The notes under the pieces: model-generated
Seen by the model: only the letters and a program-made list of their open reading frames with translations
What the model was told of the DNA's origin: nothing
The model's database searches: none
In this document: in pieces, positions 1 to 11,345 of the stretch
Numbering within the stretch: position 1 is the first letter of the stretch
How the letters are laid out: every line of letters starts with the position of its first letter
From: Escallonia rubra
Lineage: Eukaryota; Streptophyta; Magnoliopsida; Escalloniales; Escalloniaceae
Reading direction: 5' to 3'
DNA: 64,000 nt
Assembly: GCA_033065855.1 (NCBI GenBank)
Contig: JAVXUO010002860.1
Location: 372,001 to 436,000 of the forward strand
Position numbers and translations under genes: made by a program

Positions 1-63
1 TAAACAGGAGCTATCCAAAATTAAAAGGAAATGCAAGCAGTCCGAGGGTTATATATACAAAAC

Positions 64-1410
64 CTGTATCCACCCTTTAACGGACTCCAGAACAGAACTC
101 CTATAATCTTCACCAGCCAGATCATGAACTTTAGCCTGCCATGCATAATAGAAGTATACGATGTAAAACTGATATGAGAATTTCGTCACGCAATAAGAAG
201 TAGAAACAATAAAAACCAACACTACGTCATTGAGAAGGTATTTACCAGTTTCAAGCGCTACAGAGAACACTAGAACATAGTATTTTTATTTTGCACAATC
301 AAAGACTAAGGGCACAAAATAGAGCAATGGAGGAGATCATGAGATAAACCGGATAATAGCAGCATGATGCCATGATGGAACATATACAAACCTTCAAAAG
401 CAAAAATATTGCAGAAGCATATGCATCTTCGGTCAGGGATGTAAATCCAAGACTTCTAAGATCATGAACAACCACACCAATGTTCTTCACTAATCTGTTA
501 TTCTCCAAGAACGTTCTCTGATGATGACATCCATCAAGATCCATGTCACGTGTACTGTAGGCAAGTGTAGGATTTTCATCTAGATCCATGTCATCTTTCT
601 CTTGCGCTTCACTAATATCATCATACTCACCAGCCATCTTTGTACTTAACTCCTCCAATTTCCCCTTAAAATACCAGTGGAGTACCTCTGAGAATATTTT
701 AAGACACAGAAGAAGCATAAATCAAAAAGTATATGTACTTGTTCGTCACAGAAAGATAACACGATAAGAAGCTTTACAAAGAGCTCCAGTATGATGTCCA
801 GAAAATGAAGAAGAAAGAGAGAGAAAGGAAGAAAAACGTCTGCAGTAAGAATAATCAAACCCGGAGAGATCAAACCATTTTTAAACTACATGAAAGAACT
901 GCAGCACTGCGGCTTTACATGAAGACAAATATCAATAAACGTTAATATCTGCATGACAAAGATTGACCAACGCAGGGAAAAAAAACCCTTGGCGTCACAA
1001 TAGTTGAGGAGTTCTTGTAATAAATGGATACTCTATCATGCTTTTCCAGAATCCCATTTGTCTCCACAAATTGCATTATCGACAAAATATTAACCCTTTT
1101 AGCAATAAATGAGGTGTGGACAAGCATATGAAGAAATAGGCATTCCCACACATTAACTGTTGAATTAAAAGTTTCAGGTACTTACAAAACACACATCTAT
1201 ATGTGGTGGAGCTGTTAAGTTTACAAGTTATAAACTTCCCCTTCAAGATGCTGAAATTTTGTCTCTCAAAGACATATATGCTATTTAAGGAGTAAACGTA
1301 CGAGCGATAATATCACATCCTCTATAGGAAAGAAAAAAGGAATCATATAGAAATATTTATACTGATATATATGTGTATAAATGTAAATATTATATATGTA
1401 TGTATGTATG

Positions 1411-1462
<52 letters not shown>

Positions 1463-4400
1463 TAGAGAGAGAGAGAGAACCATGCACCATTTAGAAAAAC
1501 TCATTGTAAGCGCACAAAATTAACAGTGACTATATACCATGTTCTTCGTGCACAAGAAGCAAAAGCAAATTTTCAAATTTAATCAACATCGTTTTAGCTA
1601 CCATTTGCATTCACTTACTATTTTTCATGTGTTCCTTTGGGATAAACGAGTCAAAAGCGCCAGCGCATAAGTGCAAAACTAACATATTAACAAATCATAC
1701 CAGGAAAATGCCGAGGAAGACTGGTCATCAGAACTGATGACACAATTAATTGGTATTTAGGAACAGGATAGGCTCTTCCCACATCTGAGGTGAGCCTTCC
1801 CTCTAATGTACTATCTTTGTACGACTGTAAAGCATGAACCAGAATCGATAAGCACTTCTCCTGATATTGTTTCTCTAAAGATATCTCTCGCAAAGCTTTA
1901 CATAGTACTTGCTGAACCTCATCATCTTGCATCTGTTTGAATATGAGCGGGATAAGGATGCCAATTTAACAATTAAACTACCGCATTTAGATTAGCATCC
2001 ATACAAGTTTGGCAGAATAAAGTACAGCTCGCAGCAGTTTGAAAAAAATCAAAAGCAAAATGTTTTGAAAATGCCATTCAAGTCTGGAAAAAAAATATAG
2101 CAAACACTTCTGCAGAAGACTAGAATTTTCTATTGTCGGTTCAATTTTATGGCATCTAGTCCTATTAATTATTTACAAGCAGTTAAGTATCTCAAATATC
2201 ATCTCCATTTATACAAATATAATGGCCAGTCGAAATGGCTGAGGTTGCTCAAGGATTTATAACATCAGAGGACCCTCTATGAACATGCTTGTCACGTGTC
2301 TACCTTAGTGCATTACAAAAAATTGGGCATCACCACATTTTAAGTGGACAACATGACCACAACCTGAGGGTGCAATAGTGCCATAGCCCGTAGGGACAAC
2401 ATGCAAAGCATATGTCCTGGATTGAAGATATGAGACGAGCTTGACAATTGCCAAAGCATGGGATTCCCTACTCAAGGATCATCTCTACTAGCAGGTAGCT
2501 AATTGAGAAATGCTTACTGGGTGGAGAGATCCTTGTGCATTTGCTTATCGGTAGGCTTTTAGAATTCACGAATAGACCCTTGCACGCTTGAGCAAGCCTA
2601 GGTATGGGCAAAAGACATTGGGAGCTGAGAAGCACCTCGTTTTGCTTTCGTTGGTGTAATATCTCGAAAATGGACCTCTCGCCATTGTCAGCGGATCTGT
2701 ATTTTACAGAAATTTTTTTGAAGGAAGGATTGCTCAGATGTCTGTTTTCTGCTATCACTTGCAAAGCAGAAAATGCATCCTCCCACGGATCAAGCACTAC
2801 AAACAGGAGGTCAACGATGCTTGAAACTTCGATGCAAACACTATCATAAGAAACATAGATCACAGTGGAAAACTAAAATAAACAGAAAATATCTTGCTCT
2901 TAAAGTAAAAATGCAACCATACTTTAGCCTTTTGCCTCATGCCTTCATAATAATCACTTGTAATAGCAATTTTACTTGCTCTTCAGTGACAATTTTGACC
3001 ATACTTTCGCCGTTGGCTCCACGCTTCACAACAATCACTTGCATTACAGCAATTTTGCTTGCAAAATATAGAATTAGATAATTTATGCATTTTATTGAGT
3101 TTACCATAGGCAAACCAGATTAAGTAAGATCCTCCAATTTCCTTAGAGATTGTTGAACATGATTAGGAGATTCCTAAGAGATTGTTGAACATGATTAGGG
3201 GGATGAGAACCGCCCAGCCTCCACCCAAGTGCCCAACATACTTAAAGGCACTGAACTTCGGAGTGGAAGATAGCAAAAGGCAGGTTTTCTGGATGTTGGC
3301 AAACGGGCTTGCATAGGGCATTCCTCTTTACTCCCAACAGCTTCTCAAAGAGCTTCTGAGAGTAGTGACATCATTTCATTGCCTTACTTTACCCAGCTTG
3401 AAGTGAAGTTCCAAGCCTTTCCTTAGGTAGGCCTAAATTAGCAGGCCGATTCAAGAAAAGAACAGACCTTTAATGCATCGGCAAAACACACTAGATCACC
3501 AGACACACGCACATTTACTGTTATGAAATCTGACCAAGCTGTCAACAGCACATTTGGTGTCTAATTCTGATATTCATTCTTGTTTTCAGTTTCAGTTTTC
3601 CTAATCTTTTTCACTCTTATCTATCTATAATTAATTTTTGTTTTAACAACATTACGAGCTTGGTCGGAAACATGTTCAATTTTTCTTAGAGGAAGGCTAC
3701 ATTCCTAAAAAAAATAAAATTTAGAGTATGGGAGCCTATGTCCCCCTCTATCCCTCTTCAGCCTTTTGAAAAAAGTGTTTCTCGAAAGTCTTTTCCAGAA
3801 TGCTAACCGTACATATGTGGGAAATGCAAACAAAGCCAAAAGAAATGCTCTCATCAAGAAAGTAGTAATATAAATTACGAGTTTTCCAATTAAAAAAAAT
3901 GTTATATAAAGAAGAAGATGATAACAAACATGAGGTGACAACTAAAAACCTTGTAAATGTTCACAGATAAACAAACTGGTGGAAGTTAATTTGCCTATTA
4001 GAGAGCATGCAACAAGTATGTACTGTCTGATAAAACTTGGTGATGAAAATGCTGATAAAACATCCTAATTTCATTGAACTAAAAAAATGTGACGATTTTG
4101 TTACAGTAGAAAAGGGAACATATGATTTTCGACAAGGAATCACGTCTCTCTATTACACAACGCAAGTGCAAGAGAAAAATGAATACTTACAGAGTCGTTA
4201 CACAATTCTGGAGCTCCAACATTGCTGTAAGCATCAAAATTCTGCCAAAACTTTGATGCACAATTTTTCTCAAATATTTCCTGCATGAAAACAACAAAGA
4301 AAAAAAAAATTAGAAACGAGTATATTATTCAACAATAGGACCCCATTCATGAATACACATGCGTGCACACACACTGTTAAGAAAAAAGCAGCAACGGGCA

Positions 4401-5315
4401 ATTGAAGTAGGAAATCAAAACATGACGCGATAGAGTTGACAAGGTTCAAAACTATGGCTTTGTAGCCGGAGAATGAACAGTTGCAATATCACCATTCAAC
4501 GAATAAGGAAATTGTCTCTTTGCTTAAGCACGAGATTCGACGATTGTGATTCTCTTGGATTGAGCCTTCTCACTCTTTCTATGCCTCTGGATTGGAAGCA
4601 TATCCCTCCCTATTCTTGTGCGCTCTAAAGGCGATATACGAGAACCATAGAGCGAAATACGCAATATCACAACAGTAAGCACTACAATGAAATATGTAGA
4701 TGTTAGGGCTTTGACGTGTAGTACGATCCTGTAAAAATGTAATTTGGTTAAATTAAGCTCCACGTATAACATTAAATCAGCATTACTTCCTACTGAATTT
4801 TGCAATTTGGTTGCTGCTACTGAACTATCAATTCCTTGAATATACATACCACAAAATGTAACTTAGAGCTACTTAAAAATACTAAAAGTGTTCAGTTTCG
4901 AAAAGTTAAGAGTGCATACTTTCACAACAAAAATCAAACACGGCTAATCGAGTAGAGATCAGATTACTGTATATAGATTGAAAACGTTTTTGTATATGTT
5001 TGAGCTTAATGAATACAAATGACCTTTGACCAAAAAAAAATCAAACACGGCTAATCGAGTAACCGTTCGAAGCGTTAAAACCTGTACGGAGTTAAGGAAG
5101 TGGTCCTCAGCCAGAGCGCGAAGGCCGTGCTTGCAGAGAGTATGAACGTGAGGCGCGAAATCAGGACCGCATGACGGATTGCCATTGCCGTTGAGAAGAG
5201 CTTCTGTGGAGAAGCAGAAGCCGTTCCAGCTCTCCGCTATTTCAGCGATTGAAGTCTTATTGAGCCTGTCCAGCGCCGACAGGTTGCACACCGACGAGTG
5301 AGCATTCAGCGTCAT
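64..5315 (-). CDS. APC2: Anaphase-promoting complex subunit 2, 5' part (exons 1-5)
   Basis: APC2 is the cullin-like scaffold subunit of the APC/C ubiquitin ligase, which with APC11 marks cyclins and securin for degradation. Exons read on the minus strand are 5315-5082, 4280-4191, 1932-1701, 687-392 and 135-64. All have GT-AG borders and compatible phases, giving 308 codons. Conserved blocks include HTLCKHGLRALAEDHFLNSV (exon 1), VLCKALREISLEKQYQEKCL (exon 3), EVLHWYFKGKLEELS (exon 4), DLRSLGFTSLTEDAYASAIF (exon 4) and AKVHDLAGEDYRSSVLESVK (exon 5). These match remembered Arabidopsis APC2 closely in order and spacing. The cullin-homology and C-terminal winged-helix parts (family length about 860 residues) lie beyond the left edge. 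Intron 2 is long (about 2.26 kb). The start is the first in-frame ATG and fits the family N-terminus. No break is seen in the exons present. Confidence 0.93.
1398..1478. repeat. Compound microsatellite (TATG)n-(TA)n-(GA)n
   Basis: This lies in APC2 intron 3. Consecutive runs of GTAT, TA and GA units occupy about 80 bp. It is likely length-polymorphic. No function is implied. Confidence 0.95.
2279..3680. other. APC2 intron 2 interior, unrecognised
   Basis: The minus strand holds a 131-codon open frame at 2468-2863 that I do not recognise. A short imperfect tandem duplication of about 30 bp lies at 3141-3200 (unit contains AGAGATTGTTGAACATGATT). The intron length and the stray open frame suggest old transposon debris, but no family motif is visible. 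Confidence 0.4.
4955..5040 (+). mobile_element. 5'-truncated LINE stub with poly(A) and long target-site duplication
   Basis: About 80 bp ending in a run of nine A's is flanked by a perfect direct repeat. The repeat core TCAAACACGGCTAATCGAGT plus one A lies at 4934-4954 and again at 5041-5061, and shared A's make its 5' edge ambiguous. A poly(A) tail plus a 21-26 bp target duplication is the signature of target-primed reverse transcription. The tail resembles plant LINE 3' ends (AATGACCTTTGACC then A's). The copy sits in APC2 intron 1, only about 40 bp from the exon 1 donor at 5081. Confidence 0.7.
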
Positions 5316-5581
5316 CGTGGTGGTCTAAAACGAACTTATTCAGCGACTGAATTGGTACGGATGGAAAAAAAAAACGTGGTGCAAAGGGGAAACCCTAATT
5401 TAGAAGCTTTGTGTACTGAACACTACGTGCAGGGCTAGTGTGTGTGAAAAATGGAAAAGAAGATTATCAGCATTGAAGAACCCTAGTTCTTCGATTGCAG
5501 CAGAATTCTCGGGTAAAGAATTCCATTTGCCGCCACTTCCACAGTCAAACAGTGTCTCCGGTCCCAATTTTGTGCTAAAAC
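5316..5581. promoter_or_regulatory. APC2 leader and proximal promoter region
   Basis: This is the sequence between the APC2 start and a hAT-type insertion 266 bp upstream. I see no convincing TATA box. A plus-strand open frame begins at 5440 but runs into the transposon and is probably not a gene. Confidence 0.4.
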
Positions 5582-6197
5582 GGGTGAGCATCAAGCCGCT
5601 CAAATTGTTCAAATCAAATCAATCAAATCCGAAACATTCAAAAATTTTAACGGTTCGTTTTCACATTTTTCAAACATATCTTGATTCGGTTTGGTTTACA
5701 ATTCATATTTTTAAAACTATTTCCAAACCGAACCGAACCGATATATTAATATATTTTTAACAACATTTATTAATAGTTTCACATATAAAGTAGTTAGCAA
5801 ATCTGAATAAACAAATGTTGAAAGTTAAAAGAAAAGAAAATAGCGATAACACTTTTAACACAAAAAGTTTGTGGCCAATATCTATTATATATTTATTCAT
5901 TCTATCTGATACATCAATGAGTATTTATATGTCGAATGTCACGAGATTATATGCAATTTAGAAAAAAATATAACTTCAATTTTTAATTATTGTTAGATCT
6001 AATTGTAGCGTGTAAATGAACAATGTTTTTAAGTGAGTACAAACTGATCCAAACCGACTAAGCCGAACCACTTAAATTGACCAAACCGAAACGTCCAAAC
6101 CGATGGCGTTTGGTTTGGTTTAGTTCAAAAATTTTCAAATCGAGGGATAACGGTTCGGTTTATAGTTTGGTCACCAAACCGAACCGTGCTCATCCCT
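5582..6197. mobile_element. hAT-type MITE, 616 bp
   Basis: The terminal inverted repeats read GGGTGAGCA at the left and GGGATGAGCA (reverse complement) at the right. The 8 bp flanks GCTAAAAC (5574-5581) and ACTAAAAC (6198-6205) differ at one base, as expected for a hAT target duplication. The interior is AT-rich with repeated inverted ACCGAACCG/CGGTTCGGT words typical of this MITE class. There is no coding capacity. It lies between the divergent APC2 and UCP3 genes. Confidence 0.85.
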
Positions 6198-6205
6198 ACT
6201 AAAAC

Positions 6206-6968
6206 CTCCTCTTACTTTACTTTTTTTTCATTTATTTTTATCATCAACTAGAATTATAAATTACTTTGCAATCGCATAGTTAAAAATATTGTAAAAATAG
6301 TCTTAATAAGATAGTTGCCTAATATTTCTAACTTATATTTTGCTATTCTAAGTATAAGTCGGTGAAGGAGCAAATAACTACTCAAATTACACTCGAGCGA
6401 GCTATTTTCATTGAAGCTGTGCTATTATATGTAATTTTTGAAAAAATATTAATCTCTAAATGACTTCCATTCACATACACATTTGGAAAATACTCAGATT
6501 CGGGGATGTTTTGAGCCTAAATTTTATTTGTCATCAAAATTTTAAATCAGGTATATAGTTAAAATTGCTGGTAGGAAATTTTTAAAACTACTTCTAAACT
6601 TAAAAAAGACTTTGTAAGGATAAGACACGACAATGATAACAACTTATATCTATCGAAAGAGGTGAACACAAACGGTTGGTTAGTAAAATCACATTTTTTG
6701 CATAAAGTCTGAATTAAAGTTGTAATTTATGCCAACAAACTCACAATGACTTCTATTAAAATATATCAGTTTTCAAATCATTTGGTTTAAACGGCTATAC
6801 ATAACTTTGAAGATTCACTAGCCTAAATTAATAAATCATTATGTCCTAAGTCATTTTTTTGTCCAAAAAAAAGAATTAACCCCCTAGTTTTTAAAAATTA
6901 TCACGTTAAATTTACATCTATTAACGCCGAACAGAGTTAATGAAATGAATTTGCACTCAGCGGCAAGA
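6206..6968. other. AT-rich intergenic DNA upstream of UCP3
   Basis: No gene or repeat is recognised. It presumably includes the UCP3 promoter. No clear TATA box was identified. Confidence 0.5.
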
Positions 6969-7058
6969 ATGCGACTATGCATTGGCCAGAAGAGTGAGAC
7001 AGAGCACCGGCCTCCCGGTTCCGACGAAGAAAACATCCATTTCTATGGAAGGCCGTGA
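6969..7058 (+). promoter_or_regulatory. Upstream ORFs overlapping the UCP3 start codon
   Basis: An ATG at 6969 opens a 29-codon frame that ends at TGA 7056-7058. It overlaps the UCP3 ATG (7045) in a different frame. A second ATG at 6976 opens a 6-codon frame ending at 6996. If transcription starts upstream of 6969, both precede the main start, and the overlapping one could reduce UCP3 translation. The transcript start is unknown. Confidence 0.5.
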
Positions 7059-10000
7059 CAATGCTCCGAGGCCTCCCGCGAAGAAGTTAGCCGTCGCACT
7101 GGCCTCGCTATCCGCCATGGTGGCGGAGACCACCACCTTCCCGATCGACATCACCAAGACTCGGCTCCAACTCATCGAGTCGCCCTCGACTCGCCGGGCC
7201 TCCGCGTTCCGAGTCGCGTCCGAAATCGTCCGCGCCGAAGGCCCTCTCGGACTCTACCAGGGCCTGTCGCCCGCACTCCTGAGGCATCTCTTCTACACGC
7301 CAGTCCGGATCGTCGGTTACGAGCACTTGCGTGAGCGCTTCGTCATCGGTGACAGTTCCTTTTCGTTTTACAGCAAGGCGCTCATTGGCGGCATTTCCGG
7401 CGTTATCGCTCAGGTATTCGATCTTTACTCTCCTAACTATTATTTGACTTTCTTGCGAATTCTTTGGATAGATTTAGTTCACATAAATGTTGACTTTACC
7501 CATTTTTTACCGTGGCTTTGACCTCACAAATGATACTTATTTAATCTATAATTGTCATTTGAGTTTGATTTGATGTTTACTTGTAAAAAATTTTTAGCCT
7601 AGGATATTGCACAAATTCAGTGAAAAATGGAGACTATGTATCGTGTTGATGGGTTGGTTGTTGTTAGCTGGTAGCCCACATTTTTTTGAATGTATAGAAA
7701 ATACTAGCATGTGAACTTGACTTTACTCTTTGTTTTTGACGTATTTTGACTCTTCAAAATCTGAATCTATAATTACTGTTTGAGTTCGATAGAATGTATA
7801 GATGTTTAAATTCTATTCTAGAAGTTTGCAAAAAGTCAAGGAGGACAAAATTTTTGGAGGGAGTAACATTTATATAAATAGAAGTAGTTGCCTTTTTCTA
7901 AACATAGAAATCTTTGGGTAAATAGGCGGCGGAATCCATGGGTGGTTCTTTATACAAATAGTAAATTAGAAACTTTGATAGATTCACTTATAATGTTGAA
8001 ACGACGTTCGTTTTAGCTTTTCAATATATGTTCGGATGTAATGTTCGTTTTTGTGCAACTGTGAGAGTCAAGATGAATATTGACTAAGGAGAACAAATAT
8101 ATCTATGGAAGCTTGAATAAAATAGGCAGCTATTCTGCTATTATTATAGTTAGTAGCTTCTTTATTCCATTTAATGTTGCAGAAGGTTATCTATTGGTGT
8201 TGGTGATTTGGAACAAACAAATTGCGCTGCCTATGTTGGATAATTTAATGATCCCACCATGATTTAGATATGTACTTCACAGATGACTCTATCGTAGTAA
8301 TTGAGGCTTCTATTAGGTGTTTATGTAAAGATAAGTAGTTCATAGAAAGGTCTTGCTACGGTGAACCGAGACTACCTATCACGTGTGCGAGACCAACTTT
8401 GGATGGTGGTGTAAAGATAAGTAGATCATAAAAAGGTCTTGCTACAGTGAACCGAGAGTACCTATCAGTCTTCGGACCTACTTTAAGTCCCTCGTCCCCG
8501 TATGCGCTTTAGTGAAGAAGGGGCTTAGTAGATTGTGGACTCTGGAGGAATTACTTATGGCGAGGCAATGAGCTGTGGCAGAAGGGGATTAAGGAGTTTG
8601 GAAATTTTGATATATTGCTACAGTGGTTGTGAGATATTCCATTGCCGGATGGAATTCTTTGGATGAGGGTAGTGATGTGTTGCGACGAGTAAACCTTATC
8701 CTGGTTCCAAGATATTTGCTGCTAGCAATTGGCAGGGAGGCTAGCATTTCAGTCACAAATGCACGTGATAGATTGAGAATGCTTAGTGATTTCCCACCTA
8801 GACTAGCAAAGTCCCCTACAAAATCAGGCTGCCAACATGTAGAAGAGCTAAGTAAAAGTAGCTATGGCAGTACTCTCAGGAAGACCGACATCAGACGTAC
8901 AAGTTTGTAACAGCTATACACAGAAAAAACTGTCCAAAACCTTGAGCAAGGCTTCTTTGGAGTAATCCCCTTTAGCCCAAGAAAAGAGGCTGAGCAAGAA
9001 ATTAAGACTTGCAAACTTTCTCTGTTTTCATTCACGTGTTTTTGAGTTTTTCTTGTTTGGTTACTGTTGTCAGATTTTGTTTTTCAAAAACACCAAATTT
9101 GAAATACTATTTACCAGCTCTTTGAAAATGTATTGTTGGAATTCACTCCACTTATCACTTATCAATGTTAATTAAATTTCATCATTTTTGTGATTTTGAA
9201 AATGTTATCCAAAGTCCCGACAAGTTAATACATGTTTTTCAGTTTTCTGAAAAGCCATCTTCTTCATATTTTCAAAAACATGAAAGCCAAAACAAAGAAA
9301 ATGGTGAGCACACAGAATCTTAACATCCTCCAACGGTGCCTCGTAACTCGTGTGTTCCTTTTTATCTAAATGCCCCAAGAAAGACAAAGATGAGTCATGC
9401 TCCACATGTCCATCCTCCTCCTCCTTATCTTATAGAGGGAACAACACCTCAACAAATCAAGCCCTGAACAAGGCATAACCCACAATGTGAAGAAGAGTAA
9501 GACCAAGTCTCAAGGAGATCTTGCGACTCGGCAATGTAAAGTTAAATGATCGATCGACTCACCATCACTCTTCCACATGTAATACCAGTTGATATCAAGC
9601 TTCCAAGGCTTCTTCAGATTATCATTGGTTATCATTTCATTTCTTGACGCCTTCCAACCAAAAAGAAAGAGGCACACCTTGAGAGGGACTGACGGATGCC
9701 AAACAGAACGCCACGACCGAATAAGGTACGTTAAAACCACACCGAGTGTCTAGCCAGAAGTGAACGCGGGAGCCATCATTAAAGCCAAATTGGATAAATT
9801 CCTTTAACTGACCCACCCCTTTCAAAAAGACACCCACATACTGCAACTGTGAGGCCTCTTCACCATACTTACCAGCAACCTATCGTCTCTAAGAACATTC
9901 CTCTTGATCATGTATCTCCATAAGTTCGTTCCACGAGGATCCTTCTAAAGTATCCCAATAGGGTGCAAATGTGTCCGTAATGAGCAGATGATACATTTTA

Positions 10001-11282
10001 ACCTTGTCGGGCTTTCCTGTGAAAGTAAAGGGTGGGCACTGTGAATAGAAAGATTGCTAATGAGAGTGAATCAGCATCCTTGAGAGAGATACTGCGCCTT
10101 TAAAAAATCCAACCGCTTCTTAAAGCGGGCAATTTGTGGACCCCAACACACCTCTAAAGACTAAGAGCCCACGGGAAGACCCGGAAAGGAAGTGCGGGGA
10201 CTTCTCACACCAGACCCAATAGACTGAGCCAGAAAAATGCACATTAGGGCCCACTAAACATATACCTTAAGCCCTGAGAGGCCTGAAAAGCAGCAGCCAC
10301 TAACTCAAATAATACAGTGGAGTATCATCCACATCAGGATGAAGTAGTGCCATCCGCAAAAAACCGGTGTGCCACAACAAGAATACAAGATCAAAACTGA
10401 ACAACCCCGTGCTCTAAAATCACTGAAGACACCCCCCCCCCCACCCGGCCTGCACCCCATACTCCCGACCAGTCAAGACCAACTAAGTGCCTCCATAACA
10501 ATAAGAAACAAGGAGGGGTAATCTTGCAGAATGCCACGAGGAGATGGAAGGAAACCAGCTGTGGCACCAGTCAAGACCAACTAAGGGCCTCCATAAGAAT
10601 AAGAAACAAGGAGGGTAATGTTGCGGAATGGCATGAGGAGATGGAAGGAAACCAGCTGCGGCACAATTCCCAAAACAGAGCTGCACATAGTAAATGGGGT
10701 TTCTTTTGGATCTTGTTCCAATTTGGAGTATTCGACTCAAGACTGGTCACAGAGCTTTTGACTGGATCAAGTTATCTACTTAAAGTTGGAGAAGCTTTTC
10801 AACAATCTCTTGTTTACAGGGTTAAATGAGCTTAATTAAGTTTTGGGGACTTTTTGACTTTTAGGAGAGCTGGTATCTGCATATATCTGTTTTTTATGCA
10901 TACTTTACCTGCACAAGAGTTGCACCAACCTATTTGCGTCTTTTAGTACTCTTTATGTACTGAGGATCAGACTTGCTAGTTTCAAGAGAAAAATTGGAAT
11001 TCAAAGGGATATTTGTCATCCTGACTATCATGAGGATGCTAGCAATATTTATCATGAGTTTGTTACTCGATGCTCGTTCCTGCTGTTTTTAAAGCTAAAG
11101 TTTTGTCAAAATTTAATATGCAATAGCTTTTTCTACTTGTTACATACAGCGTTATATTTTGTTCTCTTCGTATCGATCAAACGCTGAAACGTGCCTGGTG
11201 CTTAATCGTGTCTCGGACGTTTAATTATGATTGGATCTGTTTCTAATATCACATGAGATTTGCTTACACTTCGTCCGATGTT

Positions 11283-11345
<63 letters not shown>

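Noticed and set aside
4037-4288. 83-codon plus-strand frame
   Set aside because: It is antisense to APC2 exon 2 (4280-4191) and its flank, so it is a shadow.
5440-5760. 106-codon plus-strand frame, possible divergent gene
   Set aside because: Its second half is MITE sequence and the first half has no recognised similarity. A real first exon cannot be excluded, but nothing supports it.
6982-7044. N-terminal extension of UCP3 from a TTG codon
   Set aside because: There is no ATG in the extension. The ATG at 7045 gives the family's usual length.
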